The notes under the pieces are model-generated. The model was not told where the DNA came from, did no database searches, and was given only the letters and a program-made list of their open reading frames with translations. A DNA stretch of 36,811 nucleotides from Pirellulales bacterium (GTDB lineage Bacteria; Planctomycetota; Planctomycetia; Pirellulales; UBA1268): the NCBI GenBank assembly GCA_016776925.1, contig JADHSL010000020.1, positions 1 to 36,811 on the forward strand, written 5' to 3'. The position numbers were made by a program, and so were the translations under genes. This document shows, piece by piece, positions 17,868-28,269 of the stretch. Position 1 is the stretch's first letter. Every line of letters starts with the position of its first letter.

Positions 17868-18590
17868 ATGGAACTTTGGCCAGCGATTGACCTCCGTGGA
17901 GGTTGTTGTGTACGCCTGCAGCAAGGCGACTATGGTCGTGAGACAGTCTTTGGAGAGGATCCTGTCGAGACAGTGAAACAGTTTACATCAGCTGGTAGTC
18001 GTCGTCTTCATATCGTTGATCTTGAGGGAGCAAAAGATGGAGCTGCTATACAGTCCGATTTGATCCGGCAGATGGTAGCGGCGGCCGGTGTGCCCTGCCA
18101 GGTAGGAGGAGGAATTCGTTCTCGGGAAATCATAGAATCGTATCTTGAGGCTGGTGTTTCACGCCTCGTTATGGGAAGTGTTGCGATTGAGCAGCCAGAT
18201 CTGTTTGCTGAGCTTGCCCATGCATTTCCGGATACGCTTGTTCTTGGTCTCGACGCCCGAGAAGGAAAGCTTGCAGCACGAGGCTGGCTCGAAACAAGTA
18301 CACAGCTAGCTGTGGACGTAGCTGCTCAATCAGCTGAGCTCCCACTTGCGGCTATTGTCTATACAGATATTGCTCGTGATGGCATGCTCCAAGGTCCAAA
18401 CCTGCCCGCTCTCGAGGCAATGGTGCAGGCTTCCCCCCACCCCGTGGTGGCATCGGGTGGTATCGCGGAGGCAGATGATCTGCGGGCAGTCGCAGCAACT
18501 GGTGCGTCTGGATGTATCGTTGGGCGGGCACTTTATGATGGCGGCCTCACTCTTTCCGCAGCCATTGAAGCATCAAGTGAAGCACTATAA
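17868..18590 (+). CDS. hisA: Phosphoribosylformimino-5-aminoimidazole carboxamide ribotide isomerase
   Basis: A 240-residue TIM barrel that isomerises ProFAR to PRFAR, the step before HisHF. The sequence shows PAIDLRGG with catalytic Asp8, the phosphate-binding GGGIRS, GLDAREGKLAARGW with the second catalytic Asp129, YTDIARDGMLQGPN, and the second phosphate-binding ASGGIAEADD. The doubled half-barrel pattern of the HisA/HisF family is evident. It starts 26 bp after hisH with AAAGGAAG upstream of the ATG, so both genes are probably on one message. A and F have similar folds, but the motifs fit HisA. Confidence 0.95.
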   Translation: MELWPAIDLRGGCCVRLQQGDYGRETVFGEDPVETVKQFTSAGSRRLHIVDLEGAKDGAAIQSDLIRQMVAAAGVPCQVGGGIRSREIIESYLEAGVSRLVMGSVAIEQPDLFAELAHAFPDTLVLGLDAREGKLAARGWLETSTQLAVDVAAQSAELPLAAIVYTDIARDGMLQGPNLPALEAMVQASPHPVVASGGIAEADDLRAVAATGASGCIVGRALYDGGLTLSAAIEASSEAL

Positions 18591-18736
18591 CGGCGACCAA
18601 GTTGCCCGCAGACCTTGCCCTGTTTCCCGGTTGTGATGTGTTCGAGAAGTTCAATTCAACTTTGACCTAGGGGTGGGTCGAATCTGACGAATGGGCACTT
18701 ATAAAGATCAAGCAACTGCGCAGCTGGACAAAGAAC

Positions 18737-19738
18737 ATGGCAACTGATCTACGGCTAAAAGAACAGCTACCGAAGCTGACGCAACGAATTGTTGATACCT
18801 ATCGAGAGGTGCCAGCAACGAACTATCTCGGGCATTGCCCCCTGCCAAATTATGAGTCGATTATTACCGTGTGCGAAGACCTCAAGGAAATTCTTTATCC
18901 AGGGTATCGCCGCAGAGAAAATCTCCATTTTGGAAATGTTACGTATCACGTTGGTGATCTCATCGATGGATTGCACGATAAACTCACGATACAAATTGGT
19001 CGTGCGTTGCGTCATAGTCTTGCAGCAACGCAGGTTGCTGCTGCTGCAGGCCGCCGTACCCCTTCACTGCCAGACGCTGTTCAGGAATGTGTTGATGAAG
19101 CTGACTTTGAAGCGTTGGGTCAAGCAAAAGCAGTCGAGTTTTTGGAGCAGATTCCAGACCTTCGAAGAGTTCTTGCCACCGATGTTAAGGCAGCATACGA
19201 CGGTGATCCTGCGGTGCGGAATCTCGAGGAAATTATCTTCTGCTATCCAGGGCTTGAGGCGGTGACCATACACCGTCTTGCTCATCTACTACAAAGGCTT
19301 TCTGTGCCTCTGATTCCGAGAATGATGGCTGAGTGGGCTCACTCTCGCACCGGTATTGACCTTCATCCTGGTGCAACGATTGGAGACCATTTTTTTATCG
19401 ACCATGGCACAGGTGTTGTGGTCGGTGAAACATGTGAAATCGGTAATCATGTAAAGCTATATCAAGGTGTCACGCTTGGAGCTGTATCGTTTCAGACTGA
19501 CGCTGAAGGACAGTTGGTGCGAGGCGTAAAACGACATCCGACCATAGGTGATCGGGTTGTTATTTATGCCAATGCAACAGTTCTTGGAGGTGCGACAGTC
19601 ATTGGGCATGATTCCGTAATTGGTAGTAACGTGTGGATCACACGGTCTATTGAGCCTCACACAACGGTCGTTCTAGAAAAGCCAAAACTACGGATGCGTG
19701 GAGAAACGCCCTCGCCTGAGGCTGACTACCAAATCTAA
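18737..19738 (+). CDS. cysE: Serine O-acetyltransferase
   Basis: It acetylates serine with acetyl-CoA, the first committed step of cysteine synthesis. The 333-residue protein is longer than E. coli CysE (273), with a helical N-terminal half of about 200 residues. That half includes an [10 protein letters not shown] segment before the left-handed beta helix. The hexapeptide part has the hallmark [13 protein letters not shown] with catalytic His, [31 protein letters not shown] and IGSNVWIT. The layout fits the EpsC-like long branch. It follows hisA by 146 bp with no shared pathway. A TATAAA at 18700-18705 might be part of a promoter, but no -35 box at the right spacing was seen. A hairpin and T-rich stretch follow the stop. 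Confidence 0.93.
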   Translation: MATDLRLKEQLPKLTQRIVDTYREVPATNYLGHCPLPNYESIITVCEDLKEILYPGYRRRENLHFGNVTYHVGDLIDGLHDKLTIQIGRALRHSLAATQVAAAAGRRTPSLPDAVQECVDEADFEALGQAKAVEFLEQIPDLRRVLATDVKAAYDGDPAVRNLEEIIFCYPGLEAVTIHRLAHLLQRLSVPLIPRMMAEWAHSRTGIDLHPGATIGDHFFIDHGTGVVVGETCEIGNHVKLYQGVTLGAVSFQTDAEGQLVRGVKRHPTIGDRVVIYANATVLGGATVIGHDSVIGSNVWITRSIEPHTTVVLEKPKLRMRGETPSPEADYQI

Positions 19739-19772
19739 CTCCTGCAATCTCGGGTAAGCCAGCCGGAGATAT

Positions 19773-19797
19773 GATTCAGTATTGAAGAGGCTGAATC
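19773..19797 (+). terminator. Terminator between converging cysE and atpC
   Basis: GATTCAG (19773-19779) and CTGAATC (19791-19797) form a perfect 7-bp stem with an 11-nt loop. On the + strand a T-rich stretch follows within a few bases and runs into the end of atpC. It lies in the only gap between two converging transcripts and most likely ends the cysE message. Confidence 0.6.
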
Positions 19798-19801
19798 GGG
19801 T

Positions 19802-20239
19802 CTATTTTCTTTTTTGTCGCGCGGCTCTGAGTCGAGCACGGGCAGCCGATTCCGCCTTAAGAAGGGCATCGATCTGGTCGTCACCGACCGCTTTTTGCTG
19901 TAGCAAATTCTCGAGTTCGGCCTGTACTTCTTGGATTTTCATTGCTCCGGAATCCGTCGCACCCTGGGTAATGACCGTTACTGCGTTATGGCCTACCTCG
20001 ACGAATCCGCCTTCAACAAACGTGCGGATAGTTGTTTCAGTGCCCGTTCCTCCTGCGACACCATGCAATTGGACCTCACCTGCTCCAAGGCGTCCGATGA
20101 AAGGTGCGTGGCCCGCTGCAATACCCCGGCTTCCATCATCAAGTGGGAGTGACACTCCTGCAGCTTCCGTATTGAGAACTGTTTGTTCAGGTGTGACAAT
20201 GATGCAGCGAATAAGTTTCTGAGATGTCGTGGTTGCCAT
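19802..20239 (-). CDS. atpC: F1 ATP synthase epsilon subunit
   Basis: A 145-residue epsilon subunit, part of the rotating central stalk, linking gamma to the c ring and able to inhibit ATP hydrolysis. The N-terminal beta-sandwich shows CIIVTPEQTVLN, GSRGIAAGHAPFIGRLGAGEV (the conserved G-H-xP segment) and FVEGGFVEVGHNAVTVIT. The C-terminal part is the helical hairpin, rich in Ala, Leu and charged residues. The start chosen is ATG 20239 (MATTTSQ). An upstream in-frame start would add 25 non-conserved residues. It is the last gene of the operon, 28 bp after atpD. Confidence 0.94.
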   Translation of the reverse strand: MATTTSQKLIRCIIVTPEQTVLNTEAAGVSLPLDDGSRGIAAGHAPFIGRLGAGEVQLHGVAGGTGTETTIRTFVEGGFVEVGHNAVTVITQGATDSGAMKIQEVQAELENLLQQKAVGDDQIDALLKAESAARARLRAARQKRK

Positions 20240-20267
20240 GATGCTTTTTACAGAAGGTTCTTTCAGT

Positions 20268-22692
<2,425 letters not shown>

Positions 22693-22709
22693 AGGAATTC
22701 TTCTCTTTC

Positions 22710-24254
22710 TCAGTTCGTGCCGGCAAGAGAGGGCTCAGGTTTCTTAGTACCTTGAACCTGACGCTTGTATTCTGCGATAGCAGCCTCAAGAAGCCGTTCT
22801 GTCTCGTCGTCGAGGGCTTTTGTTTCTTCAAGCCTGGAGCGAACTTCTGGTGCCTGGTCACGTACAAATGTCAGAAAGCCTGATTCCCAGGCAGCGACTT
22901 CGTCTCGCTTAACGTTGTCGAGGTGTCCACGAGTTCCTGCGTAGATGCTGAGAACCTGATCGACGATATCAAGAGGCTGGTACTGGCCTTGTTTGAGCAG
23001 TTCAACCATGCAATAGCCACGGTCGAGTCTGGACTGTGTTGCGGCGTCAAGATCTGTTCCAAGCTGTGCGAATGCTTCGAGTTCACGAAATGAAGCAAGG
23101 TCGAGCCGAAGTCCACCGGAAACCTTCTTCATCGCTTTAGTCTGGGCGGCTCCACCGACACGAGAAACAGAGATACCAACGTTCATCGCTGGTCGCTGGC
23201 CGGCAAAGAACAAATCGGGCTGAAGGTAGATTTGGCCGTCAGTAATCGAGATTACGTTAGTCGGAATGTAGGCTGACACTTCGCCTTCAAGTGTCTCGAT
23301 GATTGGTAGTGATGTGAGTGAGCCCCCACCGTGCTCATCAGAAAGTTTTGCAGATCGTTCGAGAAGGCGGCTATGGGCATAGAAAACGTCACCAGGATAC
23401 GCCTCACGTCCCGGCGGGCGACGCATGAGAAGTGATAGTTGTCGGTAGGCGGTTGCTTGCTTCGAGAGATCATCATAAACAATTAACGCATGTTCACCGT
23501 TGTACATGAACTCTTCTGCCATTGCGGTTCCAGAATAGGGTGCGATGTACTGAAGCGGTGCAGCAGTAGATCCTCCTGCGACAATCACCGTCGTGTAATC
23601 CATAGCGCCATGCTTACGTAGCACGTCAATGGCGACAGCAACGGAGGAGTCTTTTTGTCCAACGGCGACATAAAAGCATTTTACGCCACTGTGTTTTTGA
23701 TTGATGATTGCATCAATTCCGATGGCTGTTTTTCCAGTTTTACGGTCACCGATAATCAATTCTCGTTGACCGCGGCCGATAGGAGTCATAGCATCGATTG
23801 CTTTTATGCCCGTTTGGAGAGGCTCGCGTACAGGCTGACGGTCAGCGACGCCGGGTGCGAGTGTTTCAACAGGCCTTCTTTTATCGGTAGTAACTGGTCC
23901 TTTTCCGTCGAGTGGATTACCTAGCGGGTCGAGAACCCGACCAATAACGGCATCACCGACAGGTACGCTGAGAAGCTTTCCAGTGCTTCGTACTTCATCA
24001 CCCTCGTTCACTTTCAGGTAATCACCAAGAATGATGACACCAACAGAATTCTCTTCGAGGTTAAATGCCAATCCTGTGACCCCACCTGGGAACTCCACCA
24101 TTTCACCGGCCATCACGCCGGATAGCCCCCAGACGCGAGCGATGCCGTCACCAACTTCGAGTACCTGCCCGACTTCTCGGACATCAATACCAGTTTGGTA
24201 GCGGTCAATTTCCTCACGCAGAACCGAGGCGATCTCGTCGGTGTTGAATTTCAT
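22710..24254 (-). CDS. atpA: F1 ATP synthase alpha subunit
   Basis: A 514-residue non-catalytic alpha subunit. It shows the N-terminal [27 protein letters not shown], Walker A GDRKTGKT (169-176), [32 protein letters not shown] with SRLLERSAK, and the [14 protein letters not shown] segment. The start ATG at 24254 is the canonical one, yet it lies inside atpH: the two genes overlap by 41 nt in different frames, so translation is likely coupled. The C-terminus carries a short polar extension ([15 protein letters not shown]). Confidence 0.97.
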   Translation of the reverse strand: MKFNTDEIASVLREEIDRYQTGIDVREVGQVLEVGDGIARVWGLSGVMAGEMVEFPGGVTGLAFNLEENSVGVIILGDYLKVNEGDEVRSTGKLLSVPVGDAVIGRVLDPLGNPLDGKGPVTTDKRRPVETLAPGVADRQPVREPLQTGIKAIDAMTPIGRGQRELIIGDRKTGKTAIGIDAIINQKHSGVKCFYVAVGQKDSSVAVAIDVLRKHGAMDYTTVIVAGGSTAAPLQYIAPYSGTAMAEEFMYNGEHALIVYDDLSKQATAYRQLSLLMRRPPGREAYPGDVFYAHSRLLERSAKLSDEHGGGSLTSLPIIETLEGEVSAYIPTNVISITDGQIYLQPDLFFAGQRPAMNVGISVSRVGGAAQTKAMKKVSGGLRLDLASFRELEAFAQLGTDLDAATQSRLDRGYCMVELLKQGQYQPLDIVDQVLSIYAGTRGHLDNVKRDEVAAWESGFLTFVRDQAPEVRSRLEETKALDDETERLLEAAIAEYKRQVQGTKKPEPSLAGTN

Positions 24255-24852
24255 GGATACTCCTCTGCTTCAAACGCTCCGCGAGCGACACTAAGCTCGT
24301 GGAGACGGAATGGTCATAAACGGTGTCTTCGATCCGAACGACGAGGCCGCCGAGCAGATCTGGATTAACGGAAAAATGAGCGGTAAGTGATTCCCCGAGT
24401 GATTCTTCGACTGACTTGAGAATCGCAGCCTGTTCATCTGGGGTAATCGGGTTTGCGGTTGTAAAGACGGCTTCTCGTCGCCCTGCCTGCTGATCTAATT
24501 CACGGCGAAGCGCTTTGACTAGTTCTGGCAGAAGTCCGAGCCGTTCGTGGTTGGCAAGTACGAGTAGCGTGTTGAGAGTGATTGTTGATACTCGTCCGGA
24601 AAAAGTTTTGCTCACAAGAGCAGTCTTGTCAGATGTCGTTATTCGAGGTGATTCAAGAACGCTTGTGAGGCTTTCAACGCGAGAAAGTACATCTTCTACG
24701 ATATGCGTTAATTCTTCGACGACTTCAGACTGGCATTGGTGTCGATCAGCAGCTTCAACAATTGCCTGGGCATAGACCTTGGCGAGTCTCGCTGCCCCAA
24801 TGTCATGAGGTGCAGCGAGCGGCGATGAACGTTTTGATTCCTCAGTAGTCAT
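24214..24852 (-). CDS. atpH: F1 ATP synthase delta subunit (OSCP type)
   Basis: A 212-residue delta subunit joining the peripheral stalk (b subunits) to the top of F1. The N-terminal six-helix domain begins near [16 protein letters not shown]. The C-terminal family signature is seen in [20 protein letters not shown] followed by SLAERLKQ. It is somewhat longer than the 177 residues of E. coli, with about 20 polar residues at the N-terminus. The last 13 codons overlap the beginning of atpA. It starts 26 bp after the atpF stop. Confidence 0.92.
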   Translation of the reverse strand: MTTEESKRSSPLAAPHDIGAARLAKVYAQAIVEAADRHQCQSEVVEELTHIVEDVLSRVESLTSVLESPRITTSDKTALVSKTFSGRVSTITLNTLLVLANHERLGLLPELVKALRRELDQQAGRREAVFTTANPITPDEQAAILKSVEESLGESLTAHFSVNPDLLGGLVVRIEDTVYDHSVSTSLVSLAERLKQRSIHEIQHRRDRLGSA

Positions 24853-24878
24853 GCGATTGTTGTGGTTTTGTTCCGGCT

Positions 24879-25592
24879 TTAGTTGGCACTTGGCGATGCT
24901 GGAAGACTTGCAACAGATTCACGGATAAGACGAGTCTTGTCCTCTGAACTGATTTTCTCTCGAATGAATTTCTCAGCCACGCCGACTGCAAGATCCCCCG
25001 CCTTTTCAGCGAGTTGGGCGATGGCATCGTCTCGGGCCATTTCGATTTCTCTTTTTGCACGTTGCTTCTCATCGTCGGCCGCTTGCCGTGCCTCGGTAAC
25101 GATTGCCTGTTTCGTTGTTTCAGCATCACGCCGTGCCTCATCAAGCATTCCCTTGACTTCGTCTGATGCCTCGGCGAGGCGGCGTTCGTATGAAGCGAGT
25201 TGATTTTTTGCATCATCGTGCGCGTTTTGTGTCGCGGAGATCATATCGGCAATCCCCTGTTCACGAGCATCGAGCCCCTTCATGATGGGCTTCCAGGCGA
25301 CGGTAGAAAGTAAGAGCATAAGCATGAAAAAGACAGCGAATGACCAGATTGCTAGGTCTCTCCGCAATTCTGCAGGGCTCTCGAAGTCTTCTAGTGATTG
25401 GCCGGGACCCGGATTTGCGCCAATTTCAGAGTGATGTCCGCCATGGTTGTCACCGCTTTCATGGTGTCCATCTGTGGAGAGTGTCTTCTCTGATCCCCAC
25501 GCGTCACTCATTGAAAACGACACTGTTAGAATCATGATGAAAGCAATAAGGCAGGAGTGTCCGAGCCGGCAAGCGGCGTGTACGCGAGACAT
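24879..25592 (-). CDS. atpF: F0 ATP synthase b subunit with N-terminal signal peptide
   Basis: This is the peripheral stalk subunit. From ATG 25592 it has about 237 residues, far more than the 156 of E. coli. A signal peptide (about 1-33, hydrophobic core LIAFIMILTVSFSM) is followed by a His/Gly-rich linker (about 41-60), then the true membrane anchor (81-99) and a long charged helix ending near LAVGVAEKFIREKI. The start is supported by TTGGAG 7 nt upstream; the frame is open 34 codons further, but without a ribosome-binding site. Signal peptides on b subunits occur in some planctomycete and Bacteroidetes-type operons. The His-rich stretch would lie on the periplasmic side. Confidence 0.88.
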   Translation of the reverse strand: MSRVHAACRLGHSCLIAFIMILTVSFSMSDAWGSEKTLSTDGHHESGDNHGGHHSEIGANPGPGQSLEDFESPAELRRDLAIWSFAVFFMLMLLLSTVAWKPIMKGLDAREQGIADMISATQNAHDDAKNQLASYERRLAEASDEVKGMLDEARRDAETTKQAIVTEARQAADDEKQRAKREIEMARDDAIAQLAEKAGDLAVGVAEKFIREKISSEDKTRLIRESVASLPASPSAN

Positions 25593-25929
25593 CTGTTTCT
25601 CCAACGGCCGAAGGCTTTGCGTGCACATAGTTGCCGTGTGTGATTTGAGTCTTGTCGCGAGGATCACTGGGTTGGATACATGCCTTGCGGTCATGATGAG
25701 GTTCCTATCGAGGGTATTACTTCAACAGGTATGAAAACAATTCAGTTGATATCTTGGACTTGTTTGTCAGATGACAGATACGGGCGAAAATTTTCCCGTA
25801 TCTGGCATCTGACGAATTACGTGGCTTCATTTCTCAAAACCGTGAGTATTGTCTCAGTTCACAAGAGGTTGTGTGAAGCATTAACTCGTCAAACGGTTTC
25901 CTTGAAACAAAGCAATAAACGAAAGAGAA
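25593..25929 (-). other. Unusually long atpE-atpF intergenic region
   Basis: 337 bp without a convincing gene separate atpE from atpF inside an otherwise tight operon. The in-frame extension of atpF covers 25593-25694 but lacks homology and a start signal. The main content is the large hairpin at 25766-25813, described separately. The rest shows no clear promoter; an internal one for atpFHAGDC cannot be excluded. Confidence 0.6.
25766..25813 (-). promoter_or_regulatory. Large hairpin between atpE and atpF
   Basis: The arms pair as GTCAGATG (25766-25773) with CATCTGAC (25806-25813), then one A-G mismatch, then CAGATACGGG (25775-25784) with CCCGTATCTG (25795-25804). This gives 18 matched base pairs around a 10-nt loop that is itself A4T4. 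No T-run follows on the - strand, so it is better read as an mRNA-processing or stability element, or a Rho-type or attenuating structure, than as a simple intrinsic terminator. Its place, downstream of the gene for the most abundant F0 subunit, fits a role in setting subunit ratios (inference). Confidence 0.65.
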
Positions 25930-26247
25930 TTACTTTCCTGAGCAGATGAACAGTGCGTAGAAAGTAAAACCCTCAATCAGAGCGGCAGCAATAATCAAGG
26001 CGGTCTGGATGCTACCCGATACTTCGGGCTGTCGAGCCATGCTTTCATATGCTGCTGCGGCAAGCTTACTGATGCCCATGGCGGCACCAATGACAACAAG
26101 GCCAACACCAAAAGAGGCTGAGAGATCAATAAGTGCTCTACCGCCACCTGCTTCTTGAGCACTGGCAACATCAGCACAGAGTAGCGTGAGCAAAACGACG
26201 GCGAGCGTGCTGGCCGAGCGGGCTGAGAAAAACGAGCGAAGCATCAC
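25930..26247 (-). CDS. atpE: F0 ATP synthase c subunit with N-terminal signal peptide
   Basis: This is the proteolipid of the rotor ring. A signal peptide (core TLAVVLLTLLCADVASAQ) precedes the mature hairpin of two helices joined by the conserved ARQPE loop. The ion-binding carboxylate is Glu91 (numbered from the ATG) in AALIEGFTFYAL. The Gln of sodium-type c rings in helix 1 is replaced by Ile, and the Ser/Thr after the Glu are Gly/Phe, so proton coupling is inferred. Helix 2 ends only 13 residues after the Glu, shorter than usual. The start is GTG 26247, 9 nt after AAGGAG; ATG 26244 is the alternative. It is set apart from atpB (186 bp) and atpF (337 bp). Confidence 0.94.
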   Translation of the reverse strand: MMLRSFFSARSASTLAVVLLTLLCADVASAQEAGGGRALIDLSASFGVGLVVIGAAMGISKLAAAAYESMARQPEVSGSIQTALIIAAALIEGFTFYALFICSGK

Positions 26248-26273
26248 GGGCTGGAACTCCTTGAAAGCGTGAA

Positions 26274-26295
26274 TTTGGAAACCATGGTTTCCAAA
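26274..26295 (-). promoter_or_regulatory. 22-bp perfect palindrome upstream of atpE
   Basis: Bases 26274-26295 are their own reverse complement, centred on CCATGG with TTTGGAAA arms. It lies 26 bp upstream of the atpE start in the 186-bp gap after atpB. It could be a dimeric protein-binding site, or in RNA a 9-bp stem with a 4-nt loop that affects atpE translation or protects the 5' end of a processed message. Confidence 0.5.
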
Positions 26296-26433
26296 CGGGA
26301 TGAAACGAGATCAGTTTGTTGGATTTGGGTCAAACGACTTACGCCGTAAACCCGCATCCCATAGAGGCATGTTCTAAGCAATTTTGAAAGGTTTTGAAGG
26401 GTCTGAACAGGTTTTTTTTATTGGTGGAATTCA

Positions 26434-27423
26434 TTAATGGTGGTGAACCGCTGCACCCACGAAGAGCGCTGACAAAAACGTGAAAATATAGGCCTGCAGG
26501 AAGGCGACAAACAGCTCTAGGACGCTAAAAAGAGTCGCACTGACGACACTGATCACAGTAACAGTAGCCCAAGTGCCCGTTGAAGCTGAGGCAGCCGCCG
26601 TAATGAGGCCCATAATGCCAAGAAGTACGAGGTGACCGGCAACCATATTCGCTAACAAACGAACTGCCAGAATCAGGTGTTTGATGCACAATCCTAGTAT
26701 TTCAATCAAGAAAAGCCCGAACGAAATTATAATTTTAAGTGGCAGCATGTATGTGGGCATGTCAATTGGTGGAACCTGATTCAAGAAAAATCCAATCACA
26801 CCGAACTGCTTCATGCCTGAAAGCAAGCCTGTGAGAAAGGTCGCTGCAGCTAAAGCAAGAGTGACAGAAAAAGAAGCTGTTGGTGAACCTGCCCAAGGAA
26901 CCATGCCGAGAAGGTTACACCCTAAAACAAAAAAGAAGAGCGTCCACAGCATGGGGACAAAACTGTCTCCCCGATGTGCAGGTAATGCATGGTCATCTTC
27001 ATGGCCATGGCCTGGTGGGTCATCGATCGCTGGGCGAGCAACATTATCCCGAAGAAATACGAGAAAAGCTTCAAAGAGATTAGCAAATCGTCCTTTTGGT
27101 GGATCACCCGAGGACAACTGTTTCGCAACTCGTGTGAATATCAGCACCATGACGGCAGCTACAACGAGTTCAAGAATCATGTACTTCGAGATTGCAAATC
27201 CTGACTTTGGTACATAGAGGCTATGGAGTTCTCCAAATGGTTGCGGAATAAGAACTTTGCCATCAAGCGCTCGATTAAATTCATTCACGTCAGTGACGTC
27301 AGGATGGCCATCGGTCAGAAACGAAGGCACTTCACTCAATGACTTCCAGTCATACCGCCATAGACTCTTTGGTACTTCAAAAAAATAGGCATCCTTAAGA
27401 TGATAGATAGGATTTGCTGACAT
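26434..27423 (-). CDS. atpB: F0 ATP synthase a subunit
   Basis: A 329-residue stator channel protein. The essential arginine is Arg255 in LAVRLLANMVAGH, with the Asn259 and His264 that accompany it. The C-terminal helix reads VAFLQAYIFTFLSALFVGAAVHHH. Helices run from about residue 80 onward. The N-terminal 75 residues are soluble and probably face the periplasm. A cytoplasmic or membrane-edge loop at about 135-152 is His/Asp-rich (HGHEDDH). It is longer than the E. coli a subunit (271). ATG at 27423 begins MSANPIYH. Confidence 0.95.
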   Translation of the reverse strand: MSANPIYHLKDAYFFEVPKSLWRYDWKSLSEVPSFLTDGHPDVTDVNEFNRALDGKVLIPQPFGELHSLYVPKSGFAISKYMILELVVAAVMVLIFTRVAKQLSSGDPPKGRFANLFEAFLVFLRDNVARPAIDDPPGHGHEDDHALPAHRGDSFVPMLWTLFFFVLGCNLLGMVPWAGSPTASFSVTLALAAATFLTGLLSGMKQFGVIGFFLNQVPPIDMPTYMLPLKIIISFGLFLIEILGLCIKHLILAVRLLANMVAGHLVLLGIMGLITAAASASTGTWATVTVISVVSATLFSVLELFVAFLQAYIFTFLSALFVGAAVHHH

Positions 27424-27473
27424 CAGATGGAATTAATGCTTTTTAAAAATGAAGAGTTGTTTTGCGTTTGGGC

Positions 27474-27938
27474 TTATTCGGAATCTTGGTTTTGGACTGG
27501 CTGAATACCTCCACCATAGCCGACTATGTGGAGAAGGATATCAAGTAGAAGCAAAACTAGGTAGGAGGCAACAAGAGTTTCTCCCGCAAAATTTTGAAAG
27601 GTCTCGCCCCCGTAGGCCTCTGCGGCACTGCTCTGAAGGAACGCCAAGGCTAAAAGTGGCACTATAAGCCGAATCAAATTTGCCGCGAGAGCACCAGCAA
27701 TGCTCAGGCCCGGTTGACGCGAGGCGACCCTTTTTGTGGGGCATGTGATGTACCAGGCTAAAAAAGCCCCACTAAGCGTGATAGCGCTCACGACTGCGAC
27801 GGCTTTCGCTCGGAGTTCAGAGTCCAGGTTCGGTATGTTTCGCGAAATCATGACAGTGGCGGTGAGGGCCTGCCCTGCGGCAAGTACAAAAAACCCAAAC
27901 ACGACAGGTTTCAAAGTGGATTGGAGGGTGCTCTGCAT
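27474..27938 (-). CDS. Uncharacterised membrane protein in the AtpI position of the ATP synthase operon
   Basis: A 154-residue protein with four predicted membrane helices (about 11-32, 45-65, 77-103, 120-143). It has one polar inter-helix segment with a Cys-Pro-Thr-Lys-Arg motif and a short acidic tail. The place between an AtpZ-like gene and atpB, and the four-helix plan, match AtpI, which assists c-ring assembly or Mg uptake in other bacteria. Sequence similarity to E. coli AtpI is not evident by eye, so it could be a lineage-specific counterpart. ATG 27938 has AAAAGG 7-8 nt upstream. It begins 18 bp after the preceding gene. Confidence 0.75.
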   Translation of the reverse strand: MQSTLQSTLKPVVFGFFVLAAGQALTATVMISRNIPNLDSELRAKAVAVVSAITLSGAFLAWYITCPTKRVASRQPGLSIAGALAANLIRLIVPLLALAFLQSSAAEAYGGETFQNFAGETLVASYLVLLLLDILLHIVGYGGGIQPVQNQDSE

Positions 27939-27956
27939 AGATCGGCCTTTTCGCAG

Positions 27957-28172
27957 CTACTTCTGCCGGTTCGCAGCAGCTAATCGTACGATGGATGTGA
28001 GTCCCAGAATAAAACCAAGCAGAAATCCTGCTGGTTCCAGAACAGTTGTTTCGAGTTGCCGATCGAGCCAGGCTCCTCCGACCCCAGGGAGCACCATGAC
28101 CAACCCAATGGCAGTGATTCGGCCAACCCAGGTGAATGCTGTGCCGATAGGATAAATTTCCGGTTCTGTCAT
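27957..28172 (-). CDS. AtpZ/AtpI-like small membrane protein (ATPase_gene1 type)
   Basis: A 71-residue protein with two membrane helices (about 15-33 and 47-66). They flank the GGAWLDRQL segment that marks the AtpZ family encoded at the head of many ATP synthase operons. It has been linked to ion transport and to assembly of the F0 part in other bacteria. It is the first gene of the operon here, 97 bp after the stop of the adenylate-cyclase-like gene on the same strand. No promoter was identified in that gap. Confidence 0.75.
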   Translation of the reverse strand: MTEPEIYPIGTAFTWVGRITAIGLVMVLPGVGGAWLDRQLETTVLEPAGFLLGFILGLTSIVRLAAANRQK

Positions 28173-28269
28173 ATACGAGTCTCGGCCTTATGAAACCAAA
28201 CCGTGTAGCGAGTAGTTTCTGTTTCCACGACGATGTTGAATTGGAGAGTACTGAATTCAGCGTGAGTTC

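Noticed and set aside
25930-26247. Sodium-driven c ring
   Set aside because: The helix 1 Gln and the Ser/Thr next to the Glu required for sodium binding are replaced by Ile and Gly/Phe, so proton coupling is more likely.
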